Below the pieces are notes generated by a model. It was not told the DNA's origin. It ran no database searches and saw nothing but the letters and a program-made list of their open reading frames with translations. From assembly GCF_023006505.1 (NCBI RefSeq), contig NZ_JALBGV010000012.1, positions 41,931 through 105,930 of the forward strand: a DNA stretch of 64,000 nt, written 5' to 3'. This document shows positions 8,101 to 18,331 of this stretch, piece after piece (the first letter of the stretch is position 1; every line of letters begins with the position of its first letter). This DNA is from Neorhizobium sp. SHOUNA12A (GTDB taxonomy: Bacteria > Pseudomonadota > Alphaproteobacteria > Rhizobiales > Rhizobiaceae). The translations under genes and the position numbers were made by a program.

Positions 8101-9946
8101 CGGCAACGGCATGCTGCTGTCGCGCAAAATCCGCCTCATCGCCGCCTTCGACCACCGTGATATCGTCATCGATCCGGATCCGGATATCGAAAAGTCATTC
8201 GCGGAACGCGAACGCATGTTTGCCCTGCCCCGCTCGAGCTGGCAGGATTACGACAAGTCGGTCCTTTCCGAAGGCGCAATGATCATTTCCCGCTCGGAGA
8301 AGTCGGTCAAGCTCACCAAGCAGGCGGCGGCCGCGATCGGCATCGACAAGACGACCGCAACGCCTTTCGAGATCATGACCGCGATCCTGAAAAGCCCGGT
8401 CGACCTTCTCTGGTTCGGCGGCATCGGCACCTATATCAAGGCGGCCTCCGAGACCGATACGGAAGTCGGCGATCGCGCCAATGACCCGATCCGCATCACC
8501 GCGGCTGAAGTGCGCGCCAGCGTCATCGGCGAAGGCGCCAATCTCGGCATGACCCAGAAGGGCCGTATCGCCTACTCCCTGAATGGCGGGCGCTGCAATT
8601 CGGATGCGATCGACAATTCCGCCGGCGTCAACTGCTCCGACGTCGAGGTCAACATCAAGATCGCCCTCAATTCGGCCATGCAGGACGGCCGCCTGACCCG
8701 CGACAAACGCAACCAGCTTCTCGCCTCGATGACCGAGGAAGTCGGCCACTTGGTTCTGCGCAACAACTATCTGCAGCCGCTGTCGATCTCGCTGACCGAA
8801 CGCAAGGGTACCGGCAACCGCGAAGAGCTTTCACGGCTGATGTCCGTGCTGGAATCGCAAGGCCAGCTCAATCGCAAGGTCGAAACTCTGCCCGACGACG
8901 CGGAGCTTGCGGAGCGTTATTCCTCCGGCAGACCGCTGACCCGACCGGAAATCGGCGTGTTGCTCTCCTATTCGAAGATCGTCCTGTTCGACGCCCTGCT
9001 CGACAGCAGCCTGCCGGATGACCCCTATTTCTCGGCTGTCCTGAAGGCCTATTTCCCGGCCAAGATGCAGAAGGCTTACACGGGAGATATCCAGTCCCAC
9101 CGCCTGCATCGAGAAATCGTCGCCACCACGCTCGCCAACGAGGCGATCAACCGCGGCGGCCCGGGTTTCATACAGCAGATGAGCGACATGACCGGTGCCA
9201 CGGCGGCAAATGTCGTCAAGGCTGCCTTCCTTGCCCGCGACGGCTTCGAACTTCCCAAGCTCTGGGCCGAGATCGATGCGCTGGATGGAAAAATCCCCGG
9301 CCAGCTGCAGAACGATCTCTACGCCCGCACCACCGAGACCTTCGCGGAAGCGACCCACCTCATCCTGCAGACGCAGGTCGGCAGCGGTGATGTGGACGGC
9401 GCGATGAGCCGCCTCAAGGCCGCGATCAAGGGGCTGCGCTCGTCGCTCGCGGGCGAAGATTTCGTGGAAACCGCAGCCCGCGCCTCGGAACTCGAAGCGC
9501 AGGGCATACCGGCATCGCTTGCCCGTGAAATCCTGTTGCTGTCGACGCTGGTCCTGGTGCCGGAGATCATGCTGATCGCCGACCGCACCGGCGAAACCAT
9601 GGCGCGCGCCACCGAAAGCTATTTCACCGTTACCGAAACCTTCCGCATCAACCGGCTGATCGGCGCAGGCGAACGCATCAGCACCTCGGAACACTATGAG
9701 AGCCTGGCGCTCTCCCGTAGCCTGCAGCAGCTCGCCTCGGCGCGCCGCGATATCGTCATCGCCGCGATGACTGCCCATCCGAAGGAGAAAAAGCCGCTGG
9801 AAGCTTGGGTCGGCGGCGATCGGGTGCGAGTGAACCGCATCGGCGCCGAACTGGTGACCTTGAGCGAAAGCGGTGAACTGACGCTTCCCAAGATCACCGT
9901 CGCGGCCGGCCTCCTGAGCGATCTTGCGCACGGTCGGGCGATGTAG
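5180..9946 (+). CDS. gdhB: NAD-specific glutamate dehydrogenase, large (~180 kDa) type
   Basis: Oxidatively deaminates glutamate to 2-oxoglutarate with NAD+, a catabolic enzyme of the large GDH class first defined in Streptomyces and Pseudomonas. The protein is 1588 residues, the normal size for this class. The catalytic core is seen near residues 790-835, with KVARGGLRWSDRGEDYRTE and VPVGAKGGFFPK, followed by a Rossmann-like half (GVGDMSGDVFGNGM). The long N-terminal part would hold ACT-like regulatory domains. ATG 5180 follows the strong AAGGGGAGAGG. A transporter gene follows after 34 bases, suggesting an operon. Confidence 0.95.
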   Translation: MAVRQNPKREKQIESARKIVAASKGPHLDPLILFARASTDDLESYTPEMLALSANHAAERLMAWTRIRADITVEPIAGVAPDGIPVSVLTVVDRNMPFLFDSVMGEVTATHRDLTMAVHPILVVEPGKDPALRSNEQPGNPAHHVSLIQIHLSPLNEEQAASLTERIRYILDQVHLSITDWGSMLEVLDGAAKQLNNSTSRRKADRDEALAFLDWLRDDNFTFLGMREYVYSGKGTEAKVERGKGRGLGILSDPDVLVLRQGKDAVTTTPEILEFLDGPDFLIVTKANVKSVVHRRAYMDYVGVKRFDEQGEVVGELRVVGLFTATAYTHSVRDIPLLRAKTGRVEEQFGFDPDSHSGRMLENTLESYPRDDLFQIDVDLLARFCEQIMALSERPRVRVLPRIDHFDRFVSVIVYVPREDYNSLVREKVGDYLTKVYDGHVSAYYPAFPEGGVARVHMIIGRRGGKTPRIAQAKLEEAIRLIATPWEDRFAALAEKGPRLTVTQAFQEAFSPEETFADLPDIAACAAGETIRIAFYRRPGDPASTVSLKIFHKDRHLSLSRRVPLLENLGFHAVSEQTFEIQVGPENDRSQVVLHDMELQLGDGREVDLSREGLALEEAFLSAFEGLIDNDGFNRLVLLAGLSAREVTVLRAYSRYLRQTGIVYSQAYIGDTLVKYPAISAAIFRLFRDGFDPKITEKARVKKLTDHHAEIEEALGNVPNLDEDRTLRRFVNAVDATLRTNYFQRDPNGAPYRMFAFKLDPKLLDGLPEPRPFREIFVYGTEVEGVHLRFGKVARGGLRWSDRGEDYRTEILGLVKAQQVKNAVIVPVGAKGGFFPKMLPPASARDAFFNAGREAYKTFIRTLLSITDNIVGADIVGPPDTIRLDGDDPYFVVAADKGTATFSDTANGLAQEAGFWLDDAFASGGSVGYDHKKMGITARGAWEAVKRHFREKDIDIQTTPFTVAGVGDMSGDVFGNGMLLSRKIRLIAAFDHRDIVIDPDPDIEKSFAERERMFALPRSSWQDYDKSVLSEGAMIISRSEKSVKLTKQAAAAIGIDKTTATPFEIMTAILKSPVDLLWFGGIGTYIKAASETDTEVGDRANDPIRITAAEVRASVIGEGANLGMTQKGRIAYSLNGGRCNSDAIDNSAGVNCSDVEVNIKIALNSAMQDGRLTRDKRNQLLASMTEEVGHLVLRNNYLQPLSISLTERKGTGNREELSRLMSVLESQGQLNRKVETLPDDAELAERYSSGRPLTRPEIGVLLSYSKIVLFDALLDSSLPDDPYFSAVLKAYFPAKMQKAYTGDIQSHRLHREIVATTLANEAINRGGPGFIQQMSDMTGATAANVVKAAFLARDGFELPKLWAEIDALDGKIPGQLQNDLYARTTETFAEATHLILQTQVGSGDVDGAMSRLKAAIKGLRSSLAGEDFVETAARASELEAQGIPASLAREILLLSTLVLVPEIMLIADRTGETMARATESYFTVTETFRINRLIGAGERISTSEHYESLALSRSLQQLASARRDIVIAAMTAHPKEKKPLEAWVGGDRVRVNRIGAELVTLSESGELTLPKITVAAGLLSDLAHGRAM

Positions 9947-9980
9947 GACAACGGACCGAACTGGCTGATCCGGGGGAAAA

Positions 9981-11363
9981 ATGGCCGTTATTGATGTGGA
10001 CGATGCGCCGGTGAAAACGAGCCGGCGCGGCATCTGGGGCTGGATGTTCTTCGATTGGGCAGCCCAGCCGTTTTTTACCGTCGTCACCACCTTCATCTTC
10101 GGTCCCTATTTCGTTGCGCGGCTGACCGAGGATCCGGTTTCCGCACAGGCGGCGTGGAGCAACATGGCGACGATCTCGTCGCTGGTCATCGCCGTCTTCT
10201 CCCCGGTCCTCGGTTCGATCGCCGACCAGGCCGGTCCGCGGAAACCCTGGATCGCCTTTTTTGCGGTGATCAAGATCGTTTGTGTTTCGGCCCTCTGGTT
10301 CGCGGCGCCCGGCTCGCCGATCATCTGGCCGATGATCTTCATGATCTTCGCGTCGATCGCCGCGGAATTTTCGACCGTCTTCAACGATTCGATGATGCCG
10401 CGGCTGGTCTCCAAGGACGATGTCGGCCGCATTTCCAACGTCGCCTGGGGGCTCGGTTATCTCGGCGGCATGATCGTACTGATCGCCGTCGTGGCGCTGC
10501 TCGCCGCCAATCCCGAAAGCGGCAAAACGCTGATCGGCATCCCCCCGCTTTTTGGCCTCGACCCGCATCTCGGCGAAGACGCGCGCATCACCGGGCCGAT
10601 CTCGGCCTTCTGGTATTTCCTCTTTATCCTGCCGATGTTCTTCTTCACGCCCGACGCCAAGAAAGGTCTGCCGCTCGCCGCGGCGGTCCGCTCCGGCATA
10701 AGGGAGCTCAGCGGCACGCTGCGGGACCTGAGGCAGCGTACCGGCATCACGAAATTCCTGGTCGCCCGCATGCTTTACCAGGACGGCGTCAACGGCCTGC
10801 TGATCCTCGGCGGCACGTTCGCAGCCGGCATGTTCGGCTGGGCGACGATCGAGATCGGCATCTACGGCATCATCCTGAACGTCGTGGCGATCTTCGGCTG
10901 CATCGTCGCCGGCTGGCTCGATCGCCTGCTCGGCTCGAAGATCGTCGTGATCATCAGCCTCGTTCTGTTGCTGGTGGCAACCCTCGGCATCATTTCCACC
11001 GGCCCCGGCTTCGTCTTTTTCGGCCTTCTGCCGCTCTCGGCAGAGGACAGCGGCGGCCTGTTCGGCACCGCAGCCGAAAAAGCCTATATCCTGTTCGGAT
11101 TGCTGATCGGCCTCGCCTTCGGCCCCGTCCAGGCTTCGTCCAGGTCCTATCTCGCCCGCAGCGTCAGCCTTTCCGAGACCGGCCGCTATTTCGGCATCTA
11201 CGCGCTCTCCGGCCGCGCAACGAGCTTTCTCGCCACCCTGTTCTTTTCAGTGATGACCTATGCCAGCGGTTCAGCCCGGCTCGGCATGGCGACGCTGCTG
11301 ATCTTCCTCGTGGCCGGGTTGCTGATGCTGTTTGCGACGCCTTATCCGGCCAACAGGAAGTAG
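9981..11363 (+). CDS. MFS transporter, UMF1/Atg22-like family
   Basis: A polytopic inner-membrane protein of 460 residues with about 12 hydrophobic segments. Near the N-terminus it has GWMFFDWAAQPFFTVVTTFIFGPYF, the signature of the UMF1 group related to yeast vacuolar effluxer Atg22. Bacterial members have no established substrate. The 34-base gap after the glutamate dehydrogenase gene and the GGGGGAAAA ribosome site before ATG 9981 suggest co-transcription, so a link to amino-acid export or uptake is possible but only inferred. It converges on purH across an inverted-repeat element. Confidence 0.85.
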   Translation: MAVIDVDDAPVKTSRRGIWGWMFFDWAAQPFFTVVTTFIFGPYFVARLTEDPVSAQAAWSNMATISSLVIAVFSPVLGSIADQAGPRKPWIAFFAVIKIVCVSALWFAAPGSPIIWPMIFMIFASIAAEFSTVFNDSMMPRLVSKDDVGRISNVAWGLGYLGGMIVLIAVVALLAANPESGKTLIGIPPLFGLDPHLGEDARITGPISAFWYFLFILPMFFFTPDAKKGLPLAAAVRSGIRELSGTLRDLRQRTGITKFLVARMLYQDGVNGLLILGGTFAAGMFGWATIEIGIYGIILNVVAIFGCIVAGWLDRLLGSKIVVIISLVLLLVATLGIISTGPGFVFFGLLPLSAEDSGGLFGTAAEKAYILFGLLIGLAFGPVQASSRSYLARSVSLSETGRYFGIYALSGRATSFLATLFFSVMTYASGSARLGMATLLIFLVAGLLMLFATPYPANRK

Positions 11364-11386
11364 GCGGGTAGCTTTCTGGTTGGGAT

Positions 11387-11533
11387 GTGGATCCTCGGGT
11401 CGAGCCCGAGGATGACGGAGTATGCGGAAGCGCATGGCGAAAACAGGAAGCGTTACAGCTGACCCAAATGCTGCTTTGGGTGGCTCTCAAAAACCTCCCC
11501 GCCGTCATCCTCGGGCTTGACCCGAGGATCCAC
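11387..11533. repeat. Inverted-repeat (MITE/REP-like) intergenic element
   Basis: A 32-base arm at 11387-11418 is repeated inverted at 11502-11533 with 31 of 32 bases matching. Each arm is itself a palindrome (ATCCTCGGG / CCCGAGGAT around a five-base centre). About 83 unrelated bases lie between. The element fills the gap between two convergent stop codons and may also serve as a two-way terminator. Sequences of this CCTCGGGTC-AAGCCCGAGG type are, from memory, frequent between genes in rhizobia. Confidence 0.85.
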
Positions 11534-11565
11534 GCCGCACGCTCAGAGCATACCATCCAGCAACA

Positions 11566-13182
11566 TCAGTGCCGGAAATGCCGCATTCCGGTAAACACCA
11601 TCGCCACGCCATGTTCGTCGGCAGCGGCGATCACCTCGTCGTCACGCATCGAACCACCCGGTTGGATAACCGCCGTGGCGCCAGCCGCAATCGCCGACAG
11701 CAGGCCGTCCGCGAACGGGAAGAACGCTTCCGAGGCGACCGCGGAACCCTTGGTCATCGGTTCGGCCCAGCCCATCGCCTTTGCCGCTTCTTCCGCCTTG
11801 ATGCCGGCGATGCGGGCGGAATCGATGCGGCTCATCTGGCCAGCACCGATGCCGGCCGTCTGGCCGTTCTTGGCGTAGACGACCGCATTCGACTTCACGT
11901 GCTTGGCGACCTTGAAGGCGAACTTCATGTCTTCGAGTTCGGTCGGCGTCGGAGCGCGCTTGGTGACGACGCGCAGGTCGATATCCTCGACCATGCCGTT
12001 GTCGCGGGTCTGGACCAGCAGGCCGCCTGAAACGGTCTTCGCGGTCAGGCCGCGCGAGCGCGGGTCCGGCAGGCCGCCGGTCACCAGCAGACGCAGGTTC
12101 TTCTTGGCGGCGATGATCGCCTGAGCCTCGTCGGAAACCGCTGGCGCAATGATCACTTCCGTGAACAGCTTGACGATCTCTTCGGCCGTCTCGGCGTCCA
12201 AAAGCTGGTTGACCGCGATGATGCCGCCGAAGGCCGAGGTGGAATCGCAGGCGAGCGCCCTGAGATAAGCTTCCTTGAGGCTCGGACCCGTTGCCACGCC
12301 GCAGGGGTTGGCGTGCTTGATGATCGCGCAGGCCGGCGCCTTTTCGGGCGAGAACTCGGCGATCAGCTCGAAAGCGCCGTCGGTGTCGTTGATATTGTTG
12401 TAGGAGAGCTGCTTGCCCTGCAGCAGTTTTGCGGTCGCGACACCGGGGCGGTTTTCACCGGTCACGTAGAAGCCGGCGCTCTGGTGCGGATTCTCGCCAT
12501 AACGCATCTCTTCCTTCAGCACGCCGCCGATTGTGCGGTAGCGCGGGATCTCGATGTCAAGCGCTTCGGCGAACCAGTTCGAGATCGCCGTGTCGTAGGC
12601 GGCGGTGCGGGCATAGGCCTTCGCCGCGAGCTTCTGGCGGAAGGCATAGACCGTCTGGCCATCGTTCGAACGCAGCGCCTCGATGAGGGCAGGATAGTCG
12701 GAAGGATCGGTAACGGTGGTCACATAGGCATGATTCTTGGCCGACGCGCGGATCATCGCCGGACCGCCGATATCAATATTTTCGACCGTCGTCGGGTAGT
12801 CGCCGCCAGCGGCGCGCACTTCCTCGAACGGGTAGAGATTGATGACGGTAAGATCGATGCCCTCGATGCCGTGTTCCTTCATCGCCGCGACATGTTCCGC
12901 ATCGTCGCGGATCGCCAGCAGGCCACCATGTACCGTCGGATGCAGCGTCTTCACCCGGCCATCCATGATTTCCGGAAAACCCGTGACTTCGGATACGTCG
13001 GTAACGGCAAGACCGGCGGCAGCGATCGCCTTGTGGGTACCACCCGTCGACAACAGCTTCACGCCCTGCTCGGTGAGCGCCTGGGCAAGCTCGATGATAC
13101 CGGTCTTGTCGGAGACCGAGAGCAGTGCGGTGCGAATCCTGATGCGATCGGGAGCGGGGATTTTCTTGGAAACGACGGCCAT
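11566..13182 (-). CDS. purH: Bifunctional AICAR formyltransferase / IMP cyclohydrolase
   Basis: Catalyses the last two steps of purine synthesis to IMP. The 538-residue product has an N-terminal MGS-like cyclohydrolase domain ([24 protein letters not shown]) and a C-terminal transformylase domain with KHANPCG near residue 284, whose Lys-His pair is catalytic in the family. ATG 13182 is chosen because CAGGAGAGACCG lies directly before it; the upstream in-frame extension is less likely. Full family length. It leads a same-strand run with the heparinase-like gene and rsmB upstream (87-base gap), the usual rhizobial order. Confidence 0.97.
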   Translation of the reverse strand: MAVVSKKIPAPDRIRIRTALLSVSDKTGIIELAQALTEQGVKLLSTGGTHKAIAAAGLAVTDVSEVTGFPEIMDGRVKTLHPTVHGGLLAIRDDAEHVAAMKEHGIEGIDLTVINLYPFEEVRAAGGDYPTTVENIDIGGPAMIRASAKNHAYVTTVTDPSDYPALIEALRSNDGQTVYAFRQKLAAKAYARTAAYDTAISNWFAEALDIEIPRYRTIGGVLKEEMRYGENPHQSAGFYVTGENRPGVATAKLLQGKQLSYNNINDTDGAFELIAEFSPEKAPACAIIKHANPCGVATGPSLKEAYLRALACDSTSAFGGIIAVNQLLDAETAEEIVKLFTEVIIAPAVSDEAQAIIAAKKNLRLLVTGGLPDPRSRGLTAKTVSGGLLVQTRDNGMVEDIDLRVVTKRAPTPTELEDMKFAFKVAKHVKSNAVVYAKNGQTAGIGAGQMSRIDSARIAGIKAEEAAKAMGWAEPMTKGSAVASEAFFPFADGLLSAIAAGATAVIQPGGSMRDDEVIAAADEHGVAMVFTGMRHFRH

Positions 13183-13268
13183 CGGTCTCTCCTGGAAACG
13201 CGCCGCGGAACCCGGCGCAAAGGTAAGATGGCCGCCCGTTAGCACAGCTTGGCAGAAGAAGAAACGGC

Positions 13269-14951
13269 CTATTCGCCGCGTCTCAGCATCCAGCGTATTT
13301 CCGAGGTCTCCGGCGGAGAAAACTCGATGACCAGCTGCTGGCTCGGCCGCACCCCGGAGACGTCCGCAAAGAAGATATCTTCATCGATCATTACCTGAAG
13401 CCCCGGTGCCGCAAAGATCCAGGTCTCGCCATCCGGCGCACGCATGGTGACGCTTTCCTCGTCCCGCCGCGAGAGCGTGATCACGGGATGGATGTGGAAA
13501 CGTGCAACCGCGAAGAAAGCCTCGTTATCGGGCGCCTCGCCCTCGGGCAGGAAAAGCCGGTCATGTCCCTTGATCTTGTTGCCCTTCGCATTGAGGCCGA
13601 TTTCACGCTCGTGGAAATAACCGAACTGATGGACGTAGCCGTCATGGCTGGCGCGCAGCCAGTCATTGCCATGCATGTCGTCCCAGCGCTCCACCTCCAC
13701 CTCCGAAACGCCGCCGAGCAGCATGGAGCCCGCGAAGCGGGACCGGATGATACGGCTGGACGATGTCTCGTTGAGCGTCACAGTCGAATGGGCAGGCGTC
13801 GAACGCGCCATATGCCGGTAGTTTCGTCCGGCATATTTCGGCGAGCCGCAATTGACGATGAAACGATGCCGGCCGGCCGACATCTCGAAGGAAAGACAAC
13901 CCGCATGCGCGCCGCGGGAAAGCCCGGGGGACAGCGGACGACCGGTATCGACGATCAGCGTCGTGCCGTCCGCCGAGAGGCGATGATAGTTCATGTGCGG
14001 CAGCGCCTTGAACGGCTTGCCCGCCGTTTCGTCATAGCGCAGCACCGACATCAGCTCGCTCGCGGGCGTCGAGCTCGCACCGTTGAACAGCGCCAGATCG
14101 CCATCCTGGTGCCGGAAGAAGCGGAGCGCCGGATACATGCGATCGATCGTCGGGATGAGTTTTTGCGGCAGGTCGTGGCCGAGATTGATATAGGTCTGGC
14201 GAAGCGGCAGGAGATCGATCAGCAGGTCGAGCACCGCACGTGGATTGCGCGACACATGCCCGCCATCGGCAAGGATCTGGCGTTCCAGCTCCCGATCCAG
14301 CCGCCTGCCCTCACGACGGATATAGGCAGCCCGCGTCGGCATCGAGATCGAGGCCATGGCAAGCGCGATCCGAAGCCTCAGCCGCGTATCGCCCTCCGGC
14401 GTGCAGCCGGCTATCTTTCTCAGATAACGGACCTGGTAGGCGAGGCTTTTCATGAAGCGGCGGTAGAATCCGGCCTCTGCGCCCTGCAGCACCACCGTGG
14501 AATGCGAAAGCCAGGCGATCACCCGTTCCGCCGCGACATGCGCCTCCCAGGCAATGCCTTGCGGATCTCGGCCATAAAGCGCGATCCAGTCGGCGACCAC
14601 CTGGCGGGCGCTGGCACAGGCAGCTTCCGTCTTGTTGGTGCGGATATGGCGCAGCCAGGCAAACGAATGCAGCCGCTCCGCCGCCGCCCGGGACGGCAGC
14701 TCGACGGAGAATGGCGATTGGCCATAGGTTTCGAGAATCCGCCCCGCGAGAGGGAACCGACCTTCCAGGATTTCCTCCGCCACGAACGGGTCGAGTGCGC
14801 GCAGATCCGTCGGCGCGACAATCAGCCGATCCGGCACCTGCATGGAAAACGAGGTCACGGCCAGGCGAAATCCGGCGGAACGCCGGCAAAGGCGCCGCCA
14901 GATTTCCCGCAAGCCGAAGGACAAAAGCCTCCGGCGATCCGCGAGCCGCAT
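13269..14951 (-). CDS. Heparinase II/III family protein
   Basis: About 560 residues. The N-terminal half is alpha-helical and resembles the alginate-lyase/heparinase toroid. The C-terminal half is a heparinase II/III-like beta domain ([21 protein letters not shown], and [14 protein letters not shown] with a conserved His). Family members cleave uronic-acid polysaccharides. No signal peptide is clear, so substrate and location are unknown; in rhizobia it is a constant neighbour of purH and rsmB, suggesting a cell-surface polysaccharide role. The start is uncertain: ATG 14951, GTG 14966 and TTG 15005 are all in frame, and none has a well-spaced Shine-Dalgarno. Confidence 0.8.
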   Translation of the reverse strand: MRLADRRRLLSFGLREIWRRLCRRSAGFRLAVTSFSMQVPDRLIVAPTDLRALDPFVAEEILEGRFPLAGRILETYGQSPFSVELPSRAAAERLHSFAWLRHIRTNKTEAACASARQVVADWIALYGRDPQGIAWEAHVAAERVIAWLSHSTVVLQGAEAGFYRRFMKSLAYQVRYLRKIAGCTPEGDTRLRLRIALAMASISMPTRAAYIRREGRRLDRELERQILADGGHVSRNPRAVLDLLIDLLPLRQTYINLGHDLPQKLIPTIDRMYPALRFFRHQDGDLALFNGASSTPASELMSVLRYDETAGKPFKALPHMNYHRLSADGTTLIVDTGRPLSPGLSRGAHAGCLSFEMSAGRHRFIVNCGSPKYAGRNYRHMARSTPAHSTVTLNETSSSRIIRSRFAGSMLLGGVSEVEVERWDDMHGNDWLRASHDGYVHQFGYFHEREIGLNAKGNKIKGHDRLFLPEGEAPDNEAFFAVARFHIHPVITLSRRDEESVTMRAPDGETWIFAAPGLQVMIDEDIFFADVSGVRPSQQLVIEFSPPETSEIRWMLRRGE

Positions 14952-15050
14952 CTTCAATCTGGACACTCCGCAGGAATCAGCCTCCGCCCCGCCGGCGGGA
15001 ATCAACTATTAGATTGTTCGAAAGTATCGGTCCGTATGGTGAAGAAAGCC

Positions 15051-16463
15051 TTACCGGACCTGGAGCACGCTTGCGAAGAAGCCATCCATGCCGCCCACAA
15101 AATTTTCGCTGGCGGGCAGCATGGCCGGCGTAGTGCGGAATTCACCGAGCGGCGAGATCGCCCCTTCCAGCCCCGGCCAATCGTTGGGATCGACGGCCAG
15201 GCGTTTCAATTCCGGATGGTCCTTCAGCACGCGCACGACCAGTTCCTCCCCCTCCAACGAATCAAGCGAGCAGTTGGAGAAAACGATAAGGCCGCCCGGT
15301 TTCACCAGCGTGACGGCATGGCGCAGCATCTTTTCCTGCAGAGCCGCAAGCTTCGCCACATCCTCCGGCCCCTTGGTCCAGAGCACGTCCGGATGCCGGC
15401 GCGTCGTGCCGGTCGAGGAGCAGGGCGCGTCCAGCAGCACGCCATCCAGCAGTTCCGCCGGCTTGAATTCGAAAAGGTCGCCGCCGACCAGCTCCGCCTC
15501 GTAGCCGAGCCGCCCGAGATTTTCCTTGAGCCGTGCCAACCGGTTGACCGATTGCTCGACCGCGATCACCTTGGCACCGGCCGCAATCAGCTGCGCGGTC
15601 TTGCCACCGGGCGCCGCGCAGAGATCCGCGACCTTCTTGCCCTTCAGATCGCCGAACAGCTTTGCCGGAATGCTGGCCGCAACATCCTGCACCCACCACA
15701 CGCCATCTTCGAACCCTTCGAGCGCAGAAACCGCACCGTCAAAGGCCGCAAGGCGAATGCTGCCGGTCGGCAGAACCGTGCCGCCGAGCTTTTCAGCCCA
15801 GGCAGCTGGATCGGATTTGACCGTCAGGTCGATGGCGGCCGGAACGAGTTGGGCTTCGGCGATACGATCCGCTTCCACCTCGCCATAAAGGGCGACCAGG
15901 CGCTTGCGGAACCAGGCGGGCACCGGCGAGATGCTGGCGGTCGTGGCAAGGATCTCGTCCTTCTCCCGGTCCAGCCGGCGCAGGACAGCATTCACCAGCT
16001 TGGCGAAACGGCGGTTGCGCGGATCACGGTTGGCCTGTTCGACCGCAAGGTCGACGGCAGCATGCGGCGGCACGTCGAGATGCAGGATCTGCGCAGCAGC
16101 AATCACCAGCACGTGGTGAAGCGCCCGAGCGCCTTCCGGCAGCGGCGTGTCGATCAGCGATGCGATCGCCGCCTCGATGCGCGGCAGATGACGAAGTGCG
16201 GTATTGAGAATGGCGCGTGTCAGCGCCCGGTCGGCATCGCCCAACGCCCGATAGGCCGGATTGCCATGAACGAGATCGAGCATGCCGTCGAGCGAGATTT
16301 TTCGGTCGATGACGGCCGCCAGAAGCTTGGCGGCTGTGACACGAACTTCGAGACCTGCCTTGAAGGGACCGCTCTCCTTCTCCGAGTGAGCCGGTTTCCT
16401 GCGCTGTTCGGCTGGTTTGCCCGCTGGCTTGTATGGCTTCTTGTTTTTTTTGTCTTCGTTCAA
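15051..16463 (-). CDS. rsmB: 16S rRNA (cytosine-C5) methyltransferase, RsmB/NOP2 family
   Basis: Methylates a cytosine in 16S rRNA (C967 in E. coli) using SAM. The 470-residue protein has a NusB-like N-terminal domain after a Lys-rich leader, then the methyltransferase domain with [15 protein letters not shown] near residue 275. It carries both family cysteines: DAPCSSTG near 342 and [12 protein letters not shown] near 394. The start is TTG 16463, overlapping the htpX stop by four bases, which indicates translational coupling. The substrate position is assumed from E. coli. Confidence 0.92.
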   Translation of the reverse strand: MNEDKKNKKPYKPAGKPAEQRRKPAHSEKESGPFKAGLEVRVTAAKLLAAVIDRKISLDGMLDLVHGNPAYRALGDADRALTRAILNTALRHLPRIEAAIASLIDTPLPEGARALHHVLVIAAAQILHLDVPPHAAVDLAVEQANRDPRNRRFAKLVNAVLRRLDREKDEILATTASISPVPAWFRKRLVALYGEVEADRIAEAQLVPAAIDLTVKSDPAAWAEKLGGTVLPTGSIRLAAFDGAVSALEGFEDGVWWVQDVAASIPAKLFGDLKGKKVADLCAAPGGKTAQLIAAGAKVIAVEQSVNRLARLKENLGRLGYEAELVGGDLFEFKPAELLDGVLLDAPCSSTGTTRRHPDVLWTKGPEDVAKLAALQEKMLRHAVTLVKPGGLIVFSNCSLDSLEGEELVVRVLKDHPELKRLAVDPNDWPGLEGAISPLGEFRTTPAMLPASENFVGGMDGFFASVLQVR

Positions 16464-17428
16464 GACCAGGGACCTTTGCGCGGTTCATCCGAGCCGCGGC
16501 CCCAACCGGTATTCGGAACGGAGCGCGCGGTGCGCTGCGGTCTATCAGTCCGGAACTGCGCCGTCGAGGCACCACCGGAGAACTCACCGGCCATCTGCTG
16601 GAGCGCGGCGATACGGTTTCCGGTGTCCGGGTGAGTCGAGAACAGATTGTCCATCCGCTCGCCCGACAGCGGGTTGATGATGAACATATGCGCCGTCGCC
16701 GGATTGCGCTCGGCCTCGTAGTTCGGGATCTGATGCGCCGCACCGGCGATCTTGCCGAGTGCGGAGGCAAGCCACAGCGGATTGCCGCAGATCTCGGCGC
16801 CGCGACGGTCGGCCGAATATTCGCGCGTCCGGCTGATCGCCATCTGCACCAGCATCGCCGCGAACGGAGCGACGATCATTGCCACCAGCACGCCGACGAA
16901 ACCGAGCGGATTGTTGTTTTCGCGATTGCCGCCGAAGAAGAAGGCGAAATTGCCGAGCATCGAGATCGCGCCGGCAAGCGTCGCGGTGATCGTCATCGTC
17001 AGCGTATCGCGGTTCTGGATATGCGCGAGCTCATGCGCCATCACGCCCGCCACTTCCTCGTGCGTCAGCCGCTGCATCAGCCCGGTGGAAGCCGCAACGG
17101 CGGCGTTCTGCGGGTTGCGGCCGGTCGCAAAGGCGTTCGGCTGCGGATTGTCGTAGACATAGACTTTTGGCATCGGCAGGCCGGCATTGGCCGAAAGATC
17201 GCGGATCATGTTGTAGAATTCCGGCGCGCTGCGCGCATCCACTTCCTGCGCATGATAGGCCGACAGCACCATCTTGTCGGAATTCCAGTAAGAAAACAGG
17301 TTCATGCCGGCAGCGATCACCAGCGCGATCATCATGCCGCCCGTGCCGCCGATCAGGAAGCCGATCCCCATGAACAGGGCCGTCATGAAGGCCAGAAGCA
17401 TGGCGGTGCGCATCACATTCATCGTCAT
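16460..17428 (-). CDS. htpX: Zinc metalloprotease HtpX
   Basis: An inner-membrane M48 protease for quality control of misfolded membrane proteins. The 322-residue product has two N-terminal membrane segments, the zinc motif [10 protein letters not shown] near residue 130, two further hydrophobic segments, and a Glu-containing motif ([12 protein letters not shown]). The C-terminal tail beyond about residue 285 is hydrophilic and Gly/Arg-rich. A GGGAGAGATGACG ribosome site precedes ATG 17428. rsmB begins inside its stop codon. It is divergent from the SDHAF4-like gene. Confidence 0.95.
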   Translation of the reverse strand: MTMNVMRTAMLLAFMTALFMGIGFLIGGTGGMMIALVIAAGMNLFSYWNSDKMVLSAYHAQEVDARSAPEFYNMIRDLSANAGLPMPKVYVYDNPQPNAFATGRNPQNAAVAASTGLMQRLTHEEVAGVMAHELAHIQNRDTLTMTITATLAGAISMLGNFAFFFGGNRENNNPLGFVGVLVAMIVAPFAAMLVQMAISRTREYSADRRGAEICGNPLWLASALGKIAGAAHQIPNYEAERNPATAHMFIINPLSGERMDNLFSTHPDTGNRIAALQQMAGEFSGGASTAQFRTDRPQRTARSVPNTGWGRGSDEPRKGPWS

Positions 17429-17545
17429 CTCTCCCGTTGCCGATATCGCCCAAAGGCCTTTAAAGGGTTTTCCCCTAGGCGCGAACGCCTTATGATGTGG
17501 TCAATTCACCCAGAGTTTTCAATAATCCACCCGGCGAAGCCCAAA

Positions 17546-17764
17546 ATGCAGAACGCAGATAACGACAATTCGGAAACCGCCCCGGAAGAGGAAGCTCCCA
17601 GGAAACCGCTTTCCCCGGCTGCCGAGCGCGCCCTGAAGGAAGCCGAAGAGCGCCGTCAGGCGGCGGCCAAGGCCGAAATGCCCGAAGAATTCGGCGGCCG
17701 CGGCGGCGCCGACCCCGCCCGCTTCGGCGACTGGGAGATCAACGGCCGGGCGATCGATTTCTAA
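17546..17764 (+). CDS. DUF1674 protein, SDHAF4-like succinate dehydrogenase assembly factor
   Basis: A 72-residue hydrophilic protein. The C-terminus (GGRGGADPARFGDWEINGRA, then IDF) is the DUF1674 signature shared with mitochondrial SDHAF4, which helps FAD-loaded SdhA assemble into complex II. The rest is an acidic/basic low-complexity linker. ATG 17546 is preferred; an in-frame ATG about 50 bases earlier would add residues unlike the family. No SDH genes are in the window, so the role is inferred from the family alone. Confidence 0.82.
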   Translation: MQNADNDNSETAPEEEAPRKPLSPAAERALKEAEERRQAAAKAEMPEEFGGRGGADPARFGDWEINGRAIDF

Positions 17765-17789
17765 GTAAATATTCCTATTGACTTCCTCC

Positions 17790-18260
17790 ATGGATCGGAA
17801 TTTATTCCTTTCCATGTTCAAGTCGCTCCTGATTCTCACTGGCATCGCCGCGGTGTTCACCACCGGAGTTGAAGCGCGCGACGAGATCCCGGGACCGGTG
17901 ACGGCGGAAATCCTGCGGGTTATCGACGGCGATACGTTGCTGGTCGAAGCGCAGCCCTGGCCGCAGCAGAAGATGGAAGTTTATGTCCGTATTCGGGGCA
18001 TCGATGCGCCGGAGCTGAAATCGAAATGCGAGCGGCTGCGCGAAGCGGGCCTCGACGCCCAGCGCGCGCTTGAAGCGCTCACCGCCCAATCACGTAAAAT
18101 TCAGCTCATCCATATTTCCGGCGATAAATATTTCGGTCGCATCGTCGCTGACGTCGTGCTCTCCGATGGCCGCAGCGCCGGCGGCGACCTGCTGCTCGCG
18201 GGCCTCGTGCAGCCCTATGACGGCGGACGCAAGCCGCGCGAGGTCTGCGAAGCAGGCTAG
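17790..18260 (+). CDS. Thermonuclease (staphylococcal nuclease-like) family protein
   Basis: A probably exported nuclease of about 156 residues. The N-terminus is a signal peptide (MFKSLLILTGIAAVFTTGVEA). The SNase fold motifs follow: VIDGDTLLVE (calcium-binding Asp), RIRGIDAPE (catalytic Arg and Glu) and KYFGRIVADV (second catalytic Arg). This full catalytic set suggests an active enzyme. The start could be ATG 17790 or ATG 17814; no Shine-Dalgarno decides it. It sits 25 bases after the SDHAF4-like gene and 71 before an Excalibur-domain gene. Confidence 0.85.
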   Translation: MDRNLFLSMFKSLLILTGIAAVFTTGVEARDEIPGPVTAEILRVIDGDTLLVEAQPWPQQKMEVYVRIRGIDAPELKSKCERLREAGLDAQRALEALTAQSRKIQLIHISGDKYFGRIVADVVLSDGRSAGGDLLLAGLVQPYDGGRKPREVCEAG

Positions 18261-18331
18261 CGCAATCTTGAGATTTAAGTGGTTGCTTGCTTTAGAGACG
18301 TCGCAAACCTACCGTTACGGCGGGGGTAAGT

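Noticed and set aside
13488..16634. Very long open frame (about 1050 codons) on the plus strand
   Set aside because: It is antisense to the heparinase-like gene and rsmB, both with clear protein motifs. High-GC codon bias leaves the opposite strand open by default.
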